Source of the DNA: Diabrotica undecimpunctata | Taxonomy: Eukaryota; Arthropoda; Insecta; Coleoptera; Chrysomelidae | Assembly: GCF_040954645.1 (NCBI RefSeq) | Contig: NC_092808.1 | Location: forward strand, 117,406,049 to 117,470,048 | Reading direction: 5' to 3' | DNA: 64,000 bases | Shown here: positions 55,112 through 64,000 of the stretch, in pieces | Position numbering within the stretch: the first letter of the stretch is position 1 | How the letters are laid out: every line of letters starts with the position of its first letter | The notes under the pieces: model-generated | Told to the model about the DNA's origin: nothing | Databases searched by the model: none | Seen by the model: the letters and a program-made list of their open reading frames with translations, nothing else | Translations under genes and position numbers: made by a program

Positions 55112-55710
55112 GTAAGTCTTACATTTGATTTTTTTTTGTAAAATTATGTCATATTATAGAACATGGTTGCATTTAATTCGTACACGTTTCATACCATCAG
55201 TTCCTTTATCTAACTTTCATTTTTTTAGTTCTGGGAAGACTTATTCCAATTGGTATATAATACAAAACTAAATAATGAACGATTAAATTATGACTAACTC
55301 AACTTGTAGTTTCTTCTTCAGGTTCCTTCTCCTGACGAAGATTTGAAATCATTAAAAGTTCTAAACCAAACCAGGCTTATATTTCTCAGCCAGGATATTC
55401 TTGATCTGCCCGAGTTTCTCAATATCACAATATAATAATCAATCTAATCTCGTCTCACTTCTAGAGGTGCCTTTTTATTTTAGTCACTGCATCTCGAAAT
55501 AGATCAGTTGAGGTTAGATCAGTCCATTTCCTATTAGCCGGCCAGGATATACGTCTGCGTCCAGGGCCTCTCTTGCCCTCAATCTTACCTTGTAGAAATC
55601 AACTGTAAAAGTCGATATTTATTAATACGCCTAATGTGGCCGAAGTAATCTAATTTTTTGTTCTTTATGGTTTCCATAACTTCTTTGTCTTTTCTTAGCC
55701 TCTCGAGAAT

Positions 55711-57035
55711 CATCATCATCATTCTGGCTTTAAAACTCTGGCTTTTTTCTAGCTGGGTCATTTTGTTCCATCCGCATTACATGCCCTATTCATCTCAGAC
55801 GTCCTATCTTAATATGTTTTACGATATGTGGTTCCTGGTATATTCTATAAAGTTCAAAGTTGTATCGTGTTCTCCACACTCCATTGTCATTCACTGCTCT
55901 ATAGATTCGCCTTAGTACTTTTCTTTCGCAACATCCTAACATATTTTCATTACTTTTTATTAGAGTCAAGGTCTCTAAACCATATGTTAGGATTGGGCGT
56001 ATTATTGTTTTGTAGAGTTTTATTGTTGTATTTCTCAATAAAATTTTGGATTTAAGAAGAGTGGTCCCAAAATAGCATCCGTTGTTGTGCAAATTCTGCG
56101 GTTACCCAGTAGCGCTCCCGGGTATACAAATTTGTTCACTGCTTCGATGACGTTGTTTTCTATAACAAGTGGTAGTAGGATTTGTAGATGCGTGCTTATT
56201 TTCATATACTTCGTTTTGTTGGTGTTTATTATTAAACTCATTTTTGTAGCTGATTCTTTAAAAGCTACATATACCTCTCGCACAGCGTTTTCCGTTCTAC
56301 CAACAATATTGATATCATCAGCATAGGCAAGCATTTGCACTGTTTTATTATGTATTGAATCAATGGTTGTGATTTGTGACATACGTATAACTTTTTCCAG
56401 AGCTAGATTAAACAGTATACAGGAGAGAAGGTCTCCCTGGCGCAACCCGTTATTTGTTTTAAAAGGTTCAGACAGTTCCCCCTGAATTCGTACTCTACAT
56501 TCAACTTTTTTAAGAGTTAGTTTTGTTAAATTTACCAACTGATTTGGTATTCATCGCTCTTTTATTGCTTTAAACATTTCTCTTCTATTCACAGAGTCGT
56601 AGGTTGTTTTGTAGTCTACAAATAGGTGATGAGTATCAATGCCATATTCCAGTATTTTTTCTAAAATTTGTTTCAGGGTTTCATGAATTGTTGATTTACC
56701 ACCTCTGAAACCAGCTTAGTATTTTCCTACTATCCGTTTTGCATATAGTGCCATACAATGGCATAGTACTGTAAAAAATATTTTATACGCTGCATTTAGA
56801 ACCGTAATTCCTCTGTGGTTAGAGCTTTCAAAGATATCTCCTTTTTTGTGAATGGTGCAAAGAATTTTAATCATTGGGGAGGGATTTATGTGTCCATATT
56901 CCTTTTAAAAGCTGATGTAATGCCATTATGGTATCATGGTCACCTTCTTTATATAGTTCAGCTGGGAGATTATCTATTCCGAGTGATCGGGTTAATTTTT
57001 AACTGCTTCTTTAACTTCAAGAATCGTTGGTTCCT
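55711..57035 (-). mobile_element. Nested LINE insertion with 13-bp target duplication
   Basis: GCCTCTCGAGAAT occurs at 55698-55710 and 57036-57048. The insert ends at the left in CATCATCATCATT, so its 3' tail is (GAT)n. On the minus strand, 56538-56035 is an open 167-codon RT block with RQGDLLSCILFNLALEKVIR and the catalytic LAYADDINIVGRTENAV. The C-terminal part at 56092-55790 includes YKTIIRPILTYGLETLTL and CERKVLRRIYRAVND. It is 5'-truncated, with no endonuclease. Confidence 0.88.
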
Positions 57036-57988
57036 GCCTCTCGAGAATAGTTATGTTAATTATATGGTGTGTGCATGAGGCCCTTAACATACGTCAATAG
57101 TTCCACATGTCGAATGCCTCTAACCGTTTTATGGCACCTTCAGTGAGATTCAAGCTTTCTACTCCATAGAGTGGGGCACTAAAGACTTAACATGCAAGAA
57201 TTCTTATGCGTATATTAAAGCTTAAAGATAGGTTACAAAGAATTTTCCTAATTTCGTTAAAAGAGCTTCTGGCTTTTTCAATAAAGTTCGTATTTTGTAG
57301 TTATGATCCTAGTTATGATCCTTAATGTAGCCTCGGTAGCATATTTTCTCTACTCATTTTACCGGTGTATCGTTTATTTTAATTTGGGCGTTTATGTTGG
57401 TGTTCTTTCTAATGATCAATATTGTTATCCTCTTACAAATTTAGTTTTAGGGCGTATAAGTTGGCCATTTACTTCAATATCTTCTGGTTCGTCTAGAGAT
57501 TCTAAAGAAATTTTCAGAGTATATTTTGTTGGAATTAAAAGTTTAATCGCCATTTAATTTACCATCGATTCCTGATATTTTAGAATATCAATTAGTTTCC
57601 CTTGTGGTACTTTGTCAAACGCCTTCGCATAATCGATGAAACATGCAAGCACTTTGCAAACTAAAAAGTGCTTCGCTTGTTCCTAGCTCTGAACGTAAAT
57701 TGAATTTCACTTAGGTGTTTTTCTAATTTGGTGTATATGAGCGATTTATGATATTAAGGAGTACTTTAAGTGCTTGGCTCATTAAACTACTTAATCTATG
57801 TTGTTGTAGCGTTGACTTTTGGTAAGTGGGATGAATATTGATAGTAGCTAGTCTTTTGGCAAGTGACCAGTCCCATACATGTTGTTGACTAGCTTATTAA
57901 GAGCTGTGAGCTGGTGTGCCTTTTACAGCTTTAAAATTTCACCATGCATTTTATCAGGTCCTGGTGATTTCTTATCTTGAATCACCTT

Positions 57989-58288
57989 CATCATCAATCA
58001 GCCAATCGCGTACACTGCTGGACATAGGCCTCCCTCAGTTCTTTCCAGTGTTCTCTACACTGGGCCGCTTGTAGCCGGTTTCCCGCTACACGTTTTATAT
58101 CATCGGTCCATCTAGTCGGTGGTCGTCCTCGACTTCTTTTATAGTTTCTGGGCTTCCATTCCATAATACGTCTTGTCCACCGTCCATCTTGTGTTCTGGC
58201 TAAGTGCCCTGTCCAGTTCCACTTAAGCGTCGTGGTTCTTTGGACGTCTTGAACTCCTGATCTTTGCCTGATTTGTTGGTTTGTTTAC
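57989..58288 (-). mobile_element. 300-bp LINE 3'-end insertion with 11-bp target duplication
   Basis: TGAATCACCTT flanks it at 57978-57988 and 58289-58299. The minus strand encodes KPRNYKRSRGRPPTRWTDDI followed by KRVAG and a decayed tail, ending in a (TGA)n tail at the left edge. It is truncated to the end of the RT frame. Confidence 0.87.
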
Positions 58289-59474
58289 TGAATCACCTTA
58301 ATGGTAATTTAATCTCGTCGTTTGTTCGTTTTGGAATGAAGGAATTGTCTACTACAGTCGGTCTTCTTGCTGTATCTTCGAATAATTCTTGCAAGTAGTA
58401 TTTCCATCTACTTAATTTTTTTTCAATTGTAGTCAAAATTTTGCCTTTGAGGTATACAACTATCCATTGTTTTCAGATGTTCTGTATCTCTTTAATATCT
58501 TTAATTAAGTGTTTTGTGCATATGATGGCATGTGTGCTTTGTAATGTTTCAATTTCCGTACATTTCTCCGTCAACCATGATTATTTTGCTCTTTATTTTC
58601 CGTAACATATTCTTATGCAACTTCATGTATTGATTAACATTTCTACCTTTTAATTTCGTTCTCTCTTCCACCTCTGCAGTATTTCATACATCGTCCGTAT
58701 TTTTTTTTGGGTTAAGATTTTCATGTTTTTTTTACCGTTCAGTTTTCTGGTTGTGCTTTTTTCGTGTGAATATTTTTTTATCTATTAGCGGTTTCCATTA
58801 GACCATTTCCATTGTTGAGTTTTCGAAGTGTTATTTCTATGGTTTTCTCATTATTTTCATTTTGTAATGTGGTATGGTTGTTGTGACCTCTTTAACGAAC
58901 ATGGGGTCTCGTTTTTTACGAGGTATATTCATGTGTGGTACTTTGTCAAACGCCGATTGGACTTACTTATTCCTTAGGCTTAGTTTTTGTTCGCACATCC
59001 TGCTCTACTGCATCCTGGTCTACTTCTCCAATTATATCTGCAGTTTCGCTCATATAGGGTAAGAAGGCTCTTGATTTGATTTCTATTGAGCATTGTTGTT
59101 TTCACAGAAATCAGGATGATATGGTGTTTAATTTTTATTTGTCTTTCTCTTCTTACCGGTTTCTTTCTTTTTTTCCTTTCTTTACCTGTTCTGATAGTCC
59201 ATTATCTATTTTGGCTTTCTGGTTCGAATATGGTTCTAACTATGCTAGAGCGATGTGATTCTAACATAATATTGGTTAACACTATAAGTCTGTCATACCT
59301 AACCTTATCAAATACTTTCTCAAAATCAATAAAGTATATGTATACATATCTTGATTCATATCCATACAGCTTTGCATTAGCATATTCATACCGAATACTA
59401 TCGTATTCCAGTTCCATTTCTTTCTTCATCAAATTGAGACATGTAATTATTTTAGTTAATTTCTTCGTTTTTAG

Positions 59475-59724
59475 GTTGAAGATATTGTTGTGAACACCAG
59501 GCAAGCGCTAAGTTTTGTTGATTTAAGAAACAACAAAATTAAAGAAGTAGATTTTGGAGCAATGGAATTGCAATATAAATATATTGAAAAATATTCTCCC
59601 AATAATAAGTACCTTCAAATAAAAGTAGATTTGAGAAAGAATCCTATATTGTGTGACTGCTCAGTCTACAATTTAGTTCGCTATTACAAAAACGACATGG
59701 ATCCAGGTTGGTATAATTTTACTA
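59475..59724 (+). CDS. Toll-type receptor, next exon (last LRR and start of the LRR C-terminal cap)
   Basis: Acceptor TTTTTAG precedes 59475 and joins in phase 0 to the exon ending at 55111, giving SYNQLQKLN-VEDIVVNT and completing a leucine-rich repeat (ALSFVDLRNNKIKEVDFGAM). The NPILCDCSVYNLVRYYKND block is a Toll LRR C-terminal cap (NPxxCDC). A strong donor GTAAGA lies at 59725; CAG|GTTGGT at 59706 is an alternative. If not spliced the frame stops at 59735. The remaining cap, transmembrane and TIR exons were not found in the last 4.2 kb of the window. Confidence 0.8.
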
Positions 59725-59864
59725 GTAAGAATTAAAATAAAAAACCGATATGGCTTCTAATTATGTCGCGAAATACTCGTAATATCAAATCTATATCGTT
59801 TTACTGTTGTTCACAGTCTATCCCAATAACAATTCCACTGGTATACGTGTTACTTACTTAGTAA

Positions 59865-60035
59865 TGCATTGGTTAGTGATCACTGTAGAAATGTCTGAGG
59901 GCTCGGGAGACTGAGCCTTTGGAAGCCCTGAAGAAGGCACCGAAGAGGACGTCGAAAGCTCGGCGCAATGATAAACGGCGCGGTTCAACCCGGAAGATTT
60001 GCGTTTAATATTAATCCACAAATCTTTATTATAAT
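59865..60035 (+). repeat. Repeat with hammerhead-core-like motif, copy 2
   Basis: Better-preserved partner of 19065-19255: ATTGGTTAGTGATCACTGTA, GGAAGCCCTGAAGAAGGCAC, GGACGTCGAAAGCTCGGCGC and CGGTTCAACCCGGAAG. CTGAAGA and GAAA are both intact here, about 20 bases apart. Confidence 0.5.
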
Positions 60036-60039
60036 TTTC

Positions 60040-60630
60040 CGGCACATTGGAAAATTCAAAACCTGTTAATTTCTCGAATCAATGAAATTTTAAATATTTG
60101 TTTTAAGATGCATCCTAAAACAGTAAATCCATTTGTATCTCTATACTCTAAAAAAATCCATTTAATTTACTATGGGTTATTGGTGTTTGTGCTCTTTTTG
60201 TTTAAAATGTTTATGGTATTATAGTTGGTTTATTTAATGACTTATTTAAAGTGTCTACATTCTCGAACTAACTTTTATAGATTAAAAAAATTAATCAAAT
60301 ACATTCGCAACCTTGGGGTTTCTTTCCATAAACATGTCTTTACATATAAAATATAATCTAATAATTTTATCCTCGTATAAAAATATTTGCATTTCTTTTA
60401 AACAGCGCAGAGGTGGAAACCACAATCAGGCTGTCATTAGTGCTTGCGATTGCTATATTTGAAAATTTCTATACCTGATAATTACGATCCTATTAAGATT
60501 AAAATTTCTAACTACATAAGACATTACATGCACACGCGTTACCTTTTACTTAGACATGTTCATTGAATATAATTTCGTTATCTAACGTGGTATTGTGTTA
60601 TACAATATTTTAAACATATGCTGCATTAGT
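60040..60630. other. No gene recognised
   Basis: AT-rich sequence; no further Toll exon was seen. Confidence 0.45.
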
Positions 60631-60632
60631 AT

Positions 60633-60634
<2 letters not shown>

Positions 60635-60700
<66 letters not shown>
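60635..60700. repeat. (TA)n microsatellite
   Basis: About 66 bases of TA. Confidence 0.95.
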
Positions 60701-60704
<4 letters not shown>

Positions 60705-60793
60705 CAGGGTTCGCCACTCAAAAGAGTCCACCCTGTTAATACGTAAAAATGCTATAACAGGTCGATTTTTACTCTAAAGGGGTCATAATTTAA

Positions 60794-60797
<4 letters not shown>

Positions 60798-60855
<58 letters not shown>
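60798..60855. repeat. (TA)n microsatellite
   Basis: A second TA array about 100 bases after the first. The intervening sequence contains CAGGGTTCGCCACTCAAAAG and is otherwise unassigned. Confidence 0.95.
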
Positions 60856-60857
<2 letters not shown>

Positions 60858-60980
60858 GTCAATTGTCAACCCACTTCCTTCCAGTAACCCTTAAATTTTA
60901 AATAGGGAATATACCACGTGTGGCACATTGTTAAACAGGTATTTTGCTGGAGAATTCAGTATCAGCTTATTGAAAGTGTT

Positions 60981-61440
60981 CTTCTCGTGGCGCCGTCTCC
61001 TTTCGAAGGTTGGCGATCCAAATGGCAATTGTAGTTTTGGAAACTGCTGCGCTACCTACTGATCTTTTGCCCTGTACTTTTCCTTCCAGTATAACTTGAA
61101 GTAATTCGTATCTTTCGCCTCTCAACACATGACCCAAGTATTGCATTTTCCTCTCTTTGATTATTCTTAGTAATTCTTTTTGTTTACACATGCGACGAAG
61201 TGCCTCAAAATTAGTAACTCTTTGTACCCATGGAATTCTCAACATTCGTCTGTATATATACATCTCAAAGGCATCTATTCTTTTTTCTATTTCAGAGTCC
61301 ATTGTCCAACTTTTCACATTCGGACACTCATTGACTCGATTCACTTCATTCACAATCATTCGGATTCTAAGCTGCAGACTAAGGTCTGATATTGTAAAAA
61401 ATATTTTCATGCTCATGAATGCTTTCCTTGCTTGTTAGAG
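60981..61440 (-). mobile_element. 5'-truncated LINE insertion with open RT tail
   Basis: TTGAAAGTGTT flanks it at 60970-60980 and 61441-61451. A 149-codon minus-strand frame encodes LQLRIRMIVNEVNRVNECPN, EKRIDAFEMYIYRRMLRIPW, FEALRRMCKQKELLRIIKER and KMQYLGHVLRGERYELLQVI, then KVQGKRSVG and IANLRKETAPREE. It is the same family as 16504 and 37970 but lacks the RRRISWLRNL block, probably through a small deletion. The absence of stops suggests recent insertion. Confidence 0.87.
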
Positions 61441-61454
61441 TTGAAAGTGTTACA

Positions 61455-62200
61455 CCTCTTAAAAACTAAACGTAACGCCTATGTGTCGCTTTTGTCAATT
61501 TCCAGTCATGACACAAAAAAATATTAAACCGAAATTTGCAACATTAAGAGGAAACATGTATTAAATGTGATGTTAATAAAATGAACTAAATGTTAAATTA
61601 ATAAATTCATAATTTCAAACAGTTTACTCATCAGCTAGAAATATTTACTTAAATGTTCAAAATAATATCCACCGACGTCCATAGAATTATAAAGACGCTG
61701 TTAGAAATTTCGAAAAACATTTTGGAGCATTTTAGAGGTTACTACACTACATTCATGCACTATTCGTTATTCGTTATCTTAGTTCTGTCCAATGTAGTCC
61801 AATAAAGCTCCATGTAAAGAATTCCAGGAGAGTTAAATCGCTGGCTTACTGAATGGATAGCAAGATTACCGATTTTGAAATTTATATTTTAAAAAAATAC
61901 AACGTTTCGATGTTTTATAATTAATTCATTTGTTCGACTGGAATCCCTCTCCAGTCGATATCCTACTACCGCAACTTCGTCAATCCATGCATGCCGCCAG
62001 TGTAAAAACGAAACACAGCTAAAGTGCATCTCAATTCGCCAAAAACGTACATTTTTACGTAGATATGGAATTAAAAATATTATTAAACTAAAAAAATAAA
62101 GTAGATTTCTAAAAATAAAAATAAAAAGAATTCCAAAAATAAAATATTAATAATAATAACCAAAAACAAAAATTTAACGTAATAGAGGTTCAAATATTCC
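61455..62200. other. Transposon-derived sequence, unassigned
   Basis: AT-rich. It probably includes the 3' end of the mariner-family transposase remnant that begins to its right; no clear ends found. Confidence 0.35.
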
Positions 62201-62224
62201 ACCTCTTTCTGCAGAGCAAAAACA

Positions 62225-62850
62225 GATTCTGTTGTACAGAGATACTCTCATATCCCTGAGCAGTTCCGGTATAATGCTCCCACAAATATGAATTATTGCC
62301 CCCCTTAATTCCGTTAAATATCGGACGAGCTCTTTTAAAACCATGTCAAAAGACCCTTGCTTTCAAATATCCCCAAAGAAAAAAAAACCTTGGAAGAAAA
62401 GTCTGGTGATCTGGGAGGTCACTTGATCGTACCACGAGAAGAATTAATTTGAACTGCTCGTGTATTGTGACCAGGACAGCCGTCTTGCTGAAACCAAATA
62501 TCGTCAAAGTTAACAGGAAGTAATTAAACTGCCGGAATAATTTCATTTTGCAACAATTCTAAATATTTATTGCCCATGAAATTTCTATCAATAAAAAATG
62601 GACCGACGATATAGTCCCCCAAAATACCTGTCCAAACACTAAGTTGGGGATATTGTCTTCGTACTGAAATACTCAAGTGTTTATTACGCCGAGACCAATA
62701 TCGTACGACGGAAGGATTATGTATCGGATGTAACGAAAATGTCTATTCATTGGTAAACAAAACTTTTTTAAAAAATGTTCATTTTCATTTTGTTTTATCC
62801 ATCATGAGTTCACAAAATTCCATGCGTTTGAAATGGTTCTCGGATAATAA
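62225..62850 (-). pseudogene. Mariner-superfamily (DUF4817-type) transposase remnant
   Basis: Read right to left: RMEFCELMMDKTK near 62825, NPSVVRYWSRRNKHL near 62690, QYPQLSVWTGILGDYIVGPF with FIDRNFMGNKYLELLQNEII near 62610, VNFDDIWFQQDGCPGHNTRA with the second catalytic Asp near 62490, and PPRSPDFS near 62400 in place of the usual PPRSPDLSPxDFFLWG. Several stops interrupt it. The helix-turn-helix N-terminus and the terminal repeats were not identified. Confidence 0.7.
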
Positions 62851-63289
62851 CTCTTAAGTAGTTGAAACTTTAAAACAACGTTAGCCGTTTTTTTCTGCAT
62901 CGTCAACATCGATTTTTCTGTTTTGCCGAACTTCCTTCTGTTTTCTCTCGTGGTAGATTCGTACAATTACGACAGTTTTGTATGCAATCAAAAGTTTCAA
63001 TTTTTTAAATAATTTGACTAATAGTTGATTGTTTTTCAAACTGGCCTATCTTTATATGCACAAGTAAATAAATTTATAATGGTGCGGTACTAGTTGCCTC
63101 CAAAATACCATTTTATTTGTACTTTTTCTTCGTTTGTATACATAGTTTAAACTTTAAACACTACTTTAATTTCAGCTTATGGCATTGAAATATATGATGT
63201 TCTGTAGAAATTTTGCCAAATCGGTAGATACCTTCGGCAAAAATCGGTAGATTATGGTATATTATATACACTCTTTTAAATTTACATTC

Positions 63290-64000
63290 TAAACAATTTT
63301 TGGAATAATAAATGTATTAACATAATAACAATTCAACCCCTTCAGGAGTGTCGTTCTGGTCTTATTGACACCAATCAATTTACAAACGTTTTGGAAAAGG
63401 ATTGACTCGAAGTTTCGCCCTTGGTCGGAGTGAATCTCCGACGGAACACCAAATCGGCTAAAGAATTATTTAACAAGTATCTCTGCAACGGTAGCAGCTT
63501 CTTGATTTGGTATGGCATAGGCCTAAGTCTATTTCGTAAAATAATCCATGGCTACCAGGATATATTTATTTCCATTATCCGTTTCTGGAAATTGACCTGC
63601 AGCTACTCTTTCCATAGGACTACCAACATTGTACTGTTTCATGGGTGCCCTCTTTTTACCAACTGGACCATTACTGGTTGCACACAGTTCACATTTCCGG
63701 CACCATCTTCTTACATCATCTTTACAGTTCACCTAATAGAACCGTTCTCGAACCTTTTGCAGAGTCTTCTTAATACCAAAGTTTCCACCTGATGCACCGT
63801 CATGCAACTGACGCAATACTTCTGACACTTTACTTTTAGGTACAATCAACTCAAGCTTAAATTATGTATCATCATCGTTCTCAAAGGTTCTATACAGAAG
63901 ATCATCTTTTAGCACTAGGTAATTCCATTGGCTTCAGTAACACTTGACTTCTGTACCACATGCACTAATGTCTTGCCAAGAAGGTCTTTCACTTCGACGC
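63290..64000 (-). pseudogene. Second Ty3/gypsy element: integrase region, decayed, partial
   Basis: Minus-strand blocks from the window edge inward: VLRQLHDGASGG near 63810 (zinc-binding His), ENCKDDVRRWCRKCELCATS-type residues near 63720 (HHCC cysteines), KKRAPMKQYNVGSPMERVA near 63650, GQFPETDNGNKYILVAMDYF near 63590, then frameshifted sequence to about 63300. It resembles the integrase of the element at 188-4477. The segment that should carry the first catalytic Asp (LDIAGPFP in the intact copy) reads only GQFP. Stops and frameshifts are frequent. Confidence 0.82.

Larger units (their letters stand above)
55440..59450 (-). pseudogene. Old LINE copy or copies in the Toll intron, invaded twice
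   Basis: The minus-strand C-terminal tail KIEGKRGPGRRRISWLANLR with KWTDLTSTDLFRDAV ends near 55460, preceded by KEVMETIKNKKLDYFGHIRR near 55650. After the nested copy the frame family continues at 57110-57660 (ALYGVESLNLTE-type region; AFIDYAKAFDKVPQGKL-like RT sequence near 57615) and 58300-59450 (IYFIDFEKVFDKVRYDRLIV near 59310). The segments may derive from more than one element of the same orientation. All are heavily decayed. Confidence 0.6.
55112..59474 (+). other. Intron of the Toll-type gene, filled with antisense LINEs
   Basis: GTAAGT at 55112 and TTTTTAG at 59468-59474 delimit a 4,363-base intron. Nearly all of it is minus-strand LINE sequence: one old copy with two younger copies nested in it. 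Only about 300 bases at the 5' side lack recognised repeats. Confidence 0.75.

Noticed and set aside
55322..55434. Possible extra Toll exon after CTTCTTCAG
   Set aside because: It contains a stop after 37 codons, has no leucine-rich pattern, and skipping it gives a perfect phase-0 join that completes a repeat unit.
59086..59493. 135-codon plus-strand hydrophobic frame near the second Toll exon
   Set aside because: Antisense to LINE RT sequence carrying the FIDFEKVFDKV motif on the minus strand; it also runs through the splice acceptor.

Overview
The window looks like repeat-choked insect nuclear DNA. It is AT-rich with many (TA)n arrays, it has spliced genes with GT-AG introns, and its transposons are of arthropod types. 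A beetle or other large-genome insect is plausible, but that is inference. The only recognisable host gene is a partial Toll-type receptor on the + strand. Its ectodomain exon is at 53639-55111, and the next exon, at 59475, lies beyond a 4.36-kb intron made almost entirely of antisense LINE copies. The transmembrane and TIR-domain exons are not in the window.

Almost everything else is mobile DNA. Positions 1-4790 hold the 3' half of a Ty3/gypsy LTR retrotransposon with an intact 1392-codon pol frame. After the integrase this frame carries a domain that aligns with the TARG1/OARD1 macrodomain family and then a CCCH zinc finger. Positions 6089-8981 are a complete TTAA-flanked piggyBac-like element on the - strand. 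Two spliced exons encoding a THAP DNA-binding domain lie upstream of, and join in phase with, its decayed transposase. These two architectures are the most novel content.

From 9 to 19 kb there are LINE 3' ends, minisatellites and a frameshifted BEL/Pao gag-protease-RT remnant with a small LINE inserted in it. At 20.1-21.9 kb is a hAT-like element. At 22.5-26.35 kb is a Tc1-like element split at a TA by a second mariner-superfamily element; the Tc1 reading frame resumes exactly across the TA. At 29.8-30.4 kb a tRNA-derived SINE has a heptameric tail and a 15-bp target duplication. Foldback elements lie at 4.8, 32.4 and 35.3 kb.

From 33.6 kb onward every recognisable LINE fragment is on the - strand, many with clear target-site duplications. 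A TTAA-flanked non-piggyBac-like element lies at 44.3-45.8 kb. A 2.3-kb near-perfect palindrome at 47.2-49.5 kb is built from two inverted Penelope-like 3' ends. A PIF/Harbinger-type element carrying a broken MADF domain sits inside a LINE at 51.0-51.5 kb. The window ends in a decayed mariner-family transposase and the integrase region of a second gypsy element. No rRNA, functional tRNA or CRISPR was seen. Family assignments come from motifs read by eye, without database searches.
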